A stretch of 64,000 nt of DNA from Chryseobacterium indologenes (lineage in GTDB: Bacteria > Bacteroidota > Bacteroidia > Flavobacteriales > Weeksellaceae). The notes beneath the pieces were generated by a model. That model worked only from the letters and a program-made list of their open reading frames with translations. It did no database searches and was not told where the DNA came from. Position numbers and translations under genes: made by a program. The stretch spans positions 1 to 64,000 of the forward strand of contig NZ_LJOD01000016.1 in NCBI RefSeq assembly GCF_001295265.1, given 5' to 3'. Of this stretch, positions 62,176-64,000 are shown one piece after another (the first letter of the stretch is position 1; the number at the start of each line of letters is the position of its first letter).

Positions 62176-64000
62176 ATGAGTAAATTAGATTCAAAAATTC
62201 CGGCAGGTCCTTTAAAGGATAAGTGGAAAAATCATAAAGACCATATGAACCTTGTTGCCCCAAACAACAGAGATAAGATTGATATTATTGTTGTAGGAAC
62301 AGGTTTGGCAGGAGGTTCTGCTGCTGCTACTCTGGCAGAGCAGGGATATAATGTAAAAGCATTCTGTTATCAGGATTCCCCAAGAAGAGCACACTCAATT
62401 GCTGCCCAGGGGGGGATCAATGCTGCTAAGAACTATCAGGGTGACGGGGATTCAACATACAGGTTATTCTACGATACCATCAAAGGTGGTGATTATAGAG
62501 CAAGAGAAGCCAACGTTTACAGATTGGCCGAAGTATCTGCTAATATCATTGACCAGTGTGTTTCCCAGGGGGTTCCTTTCGGTAGAGATTACGGCGGCCA
62601 GTTAGACAACCGTTCATTTGGTGGAGTTCAGGTAAAAAGAACGTTCTACGCAAAAGGGCAGACAGGTCAGCAGTTATTATTAGGTGCCTATTCAGCAATG
62701 AGCCGTCAGATCGGTAAAGGAAGAATCAAAATGTACAACCGTCACGAAATGTTAGATCTTGTTATTGTTGACGGAAAGGCAAGAGGAATCATCGCAAGAA
62801 ACCTGGTGACAGGTGAAATCGAAAGACATTCTGCGCACGCAGTAGTAATTGCTTCCGGAGGATACGGAAACGTATATTTCCTTTCTACCAATGCAATGGG
62901 ATCAAACGTTTCCGCGGCTTGGAAAATCCACAAAAAAGGAGCTTATTTCGCCAACCCTTGCTACGTGCAGATTCACCCGACATGTATTCCGGTTCACGGA
63001 ACACAACAGTCCAAACTGACTTTGATGTCCGAATCATTAAGAAACTCAGGAAGAATCTGGGTTCCTAAAAAAATTGAAGATTCAGTAGCGATCAGAGAAG
63101 GTAAACTGAGACCTGAAAATATTAAAGAAGAAGATAGAGATTACTATCTGGAAAGAAGATATCCTGCATTCGGTAACCTTGTACCTAGAGACGTTGCTTC
63201 AAGAGCTGCTAAGGAAAGATGTGATGCCGGATTCGGAATCGAAAATAATGATACTAAAGAAGGAGTTTACCTGGATTTCTCTACAGAGATCATGAAAAAA
63301 GGTAAAGAAGCTGCTATCGAAAAACATCTTCATAATCCTACAGATCAGCAGATCTATGATCTTGGTAAAAAGTGGGTAGAGGAGAAATATGGTAACCTTT
63401 TCGTTATGTACGAAAAAATTACAGCCGATGATCCTTACAAAACGCCAATGAAGATTTATCCTGCGGTACACTACACCATGGGAGGAGTATGGGTGGATTA
63501 TAACCTTCAGTCTACCATTCCGGGATGTTTCGTAATTGGTGAAGCCAACTTCTCAGACCACGGAGCGAACAGACTTGGGGCTTCTGCATTGATGCAGGGG
63601 CTTGCAGACGGATATTTCGTGCTTCCTTACACCATTGCAGATTACCTTTCAGCGGATATCAGAACGGGAGCTATTCCTACCGATTCAGGTGAATTTATTG
63701 AAGCTGAAAAAGGAATTAAAGATAAAATTGATTTCTTCCTGAACAACAAAGGAACTCATTCAGTAGACTATTTCCACAAAAAGCTTGGGCACATTATGTG
63801 GAATAAAGTTGGAATGGGAAGAACTCCTGAAGGATTAAAAGAAGCGATCAAAGAAATTGAAGAAGTAAGAAACGATTTCTGGAAGAATGTAAAAGTACCT
63901 GGTGAAAGCGATGGAATGAACACTGAACTTGAAAAAGCATTCAGAGTAGCGGACTTCCTTGAATTAGGTCAATTAATGGCTATCGATGCGCTGAACAGAG
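62176..64000 (+). CDS. sdhA: Succinate dehydrogenase/fumarate reductase flavoprotein subunit (partial)
   Basis: The gene starts at the ATG at 62176 and runs off the right edge after 608 codons. It has the FAD Rossmann motif VVGTGLAGGSAAATLAEQ and the covalent-flavin His in RRAHSIAAQGGINAA. HTMGGVWVD-like sequence (HYTMGGVWVDY) and the catalytic region RLGASALMQGLADG are also present. It oxidises succinate to fumarate in the TCA cycle and is about 670 residues in relatives, so about 60 are missing. sdhB should follow. Confidence 0.96.
   Translation, partial: MSKLDSKIPAGPLKDKWKNHKDHMNLVAPNNRDKIDIIVVGTGLAGGSAAATLAEQGYNVKAFCYQDSPRRAHSIAAQGGINAAKNYQGDGDSTYRLFYDTIKGGDYRAREANVYRLAEVSANIIDQCVSQGVPFGRDYGGQLDNRSFGGVQVKRTFYAKGQTGQQLLLGAYSAMSRQIGKGRIKMYNRHEMLDLVIVDGKARGIIARNLVTGEIERHSAHAVVIASGGYGNVYFLSTNAMGSNVSAAWKIHKKGAYFANPCYVQIHPTCIPVHGTQQSKLTLMSESLRNSGRIWVPKKIEDSVAIREGKLRPENIKEEDRDYYLERRYPAFGNLVPRDVASRAAKERCDAGFGIENNDTKEGVYLDFSTEIMKKGKEAAIEKHLHNPTDQQIYDLGKKWVEEKYGNLFVMYEKITADDPYKTPMKIYPAVHYTMGGVWVDYNLQSTIPGCFVIGEANFSDHGANRLGASALMQGLADGYFVLPYTIADYLSADIRTGAIPTDSGEFIEAEKGIKDKIDFFLNNKGTHSVDYFHKKLGHIMWNKVGMGRTPEGLKEAIKEIEEVRNDFWKNVKVPGESDGMNTELEKAFRVADFLELGQLMAIDALNR

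Overview
The window looks like a stretch of a Bacteroidota chromosome, most likely from Chryseobacterium or a close relative in the Weeksellaceae. It is AT-rich. Promoters follow the Bacteroidota pattern (TTTG, about 18-19 nt, TAnnTTTG), and starts lack strong Shine-Dalgarno sequences. It carries type IX secretion cargo, bacillithiol deacetylase BshB1, extended NusB, ribosomal protein THX, and family-typical DUF3276, DUF2480 and DUF1573 proteins. The genus is an inference from gene content; I ran no search.

Layout. 1-6.5 kb: tilS, an OmpA-like lipoprotein, an O-methyltransferase, an NlpC/P60 peptidase, a DUF1648 membrane protein and waaA. 5.9-8.3 kb: a reverse-strand acyltransferase / glycosyltransferase / unknown-protein operon. 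8.5-12 kb: a small lipoprotein and leuS, which starts with GTG. 12.3-18.1 kb: an energy-transduction cluster exbB-exbD-exbD-tonB, a small membrane protein, a PstS-like lipoprotein and a TPR protein. 18.2-19.0 kb: bshB1 and tRNA-His. 19.0-21.9 kb: an RCC1/propeller T9SS-secreted protein bounded by a 35-bp direct repeat of the tRNA-His terminator. 22-24.4 kb: a MarR regulator divergent from a membrane protein and a flavin monooxygenase, with a paired operator. 24.6-26.4 kb: a secreted chitin-type LPMO. 26.9-32.4 kb: a two-gene module with a 1680-residue DUF5724/DUF4132-type protein. 32.6-36.6 kb: a PUR-like DUF3276 protein, an ABC exporter, nusB, a DUF1573 lipoprotein and yajC. 36.8-40.9 kb: an SDR oxidoreductase and a Ku/LigD end-joining operon in which ligD is split by a frameshift at an A9 run. 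41.0-43.3 kb: a Crp/Fnr regulator and a purA-type gene that share an 18-bp upstream element, then a 76-bp inverted-repeat element against a truncated glutamine-amidotransferase-like gene. 43.3-50.3 kb: aspS, an S41 protease, a MATE transporter and small exported proteins. 50.4-53.7 kb: small ORFs and a TPR sensor kinase / LuxR response regulator pair. 53.8-64 kb: exported proteins, THX, DUF937, DUF2480, lpxB, a GH99-like enzyme, a short ComEC, sdhC and the start of sdhA.

Most of the window is ordinary housekeeping sequence. The strongest unexplained signals are: the duplicated 18-bp element, with identical promoter spacing, before the Crp/Fnr gene and purA; the ligD frameshift; the tRNA-His terminator duplication around the RCC1 gene; the decayed amidotransferase gene beside an IS-like inverted repeat; and the uncharacterised DUF4132 module. 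I saw no CRISPR array, prophage, intact transposase or recognisable anti-phage system.
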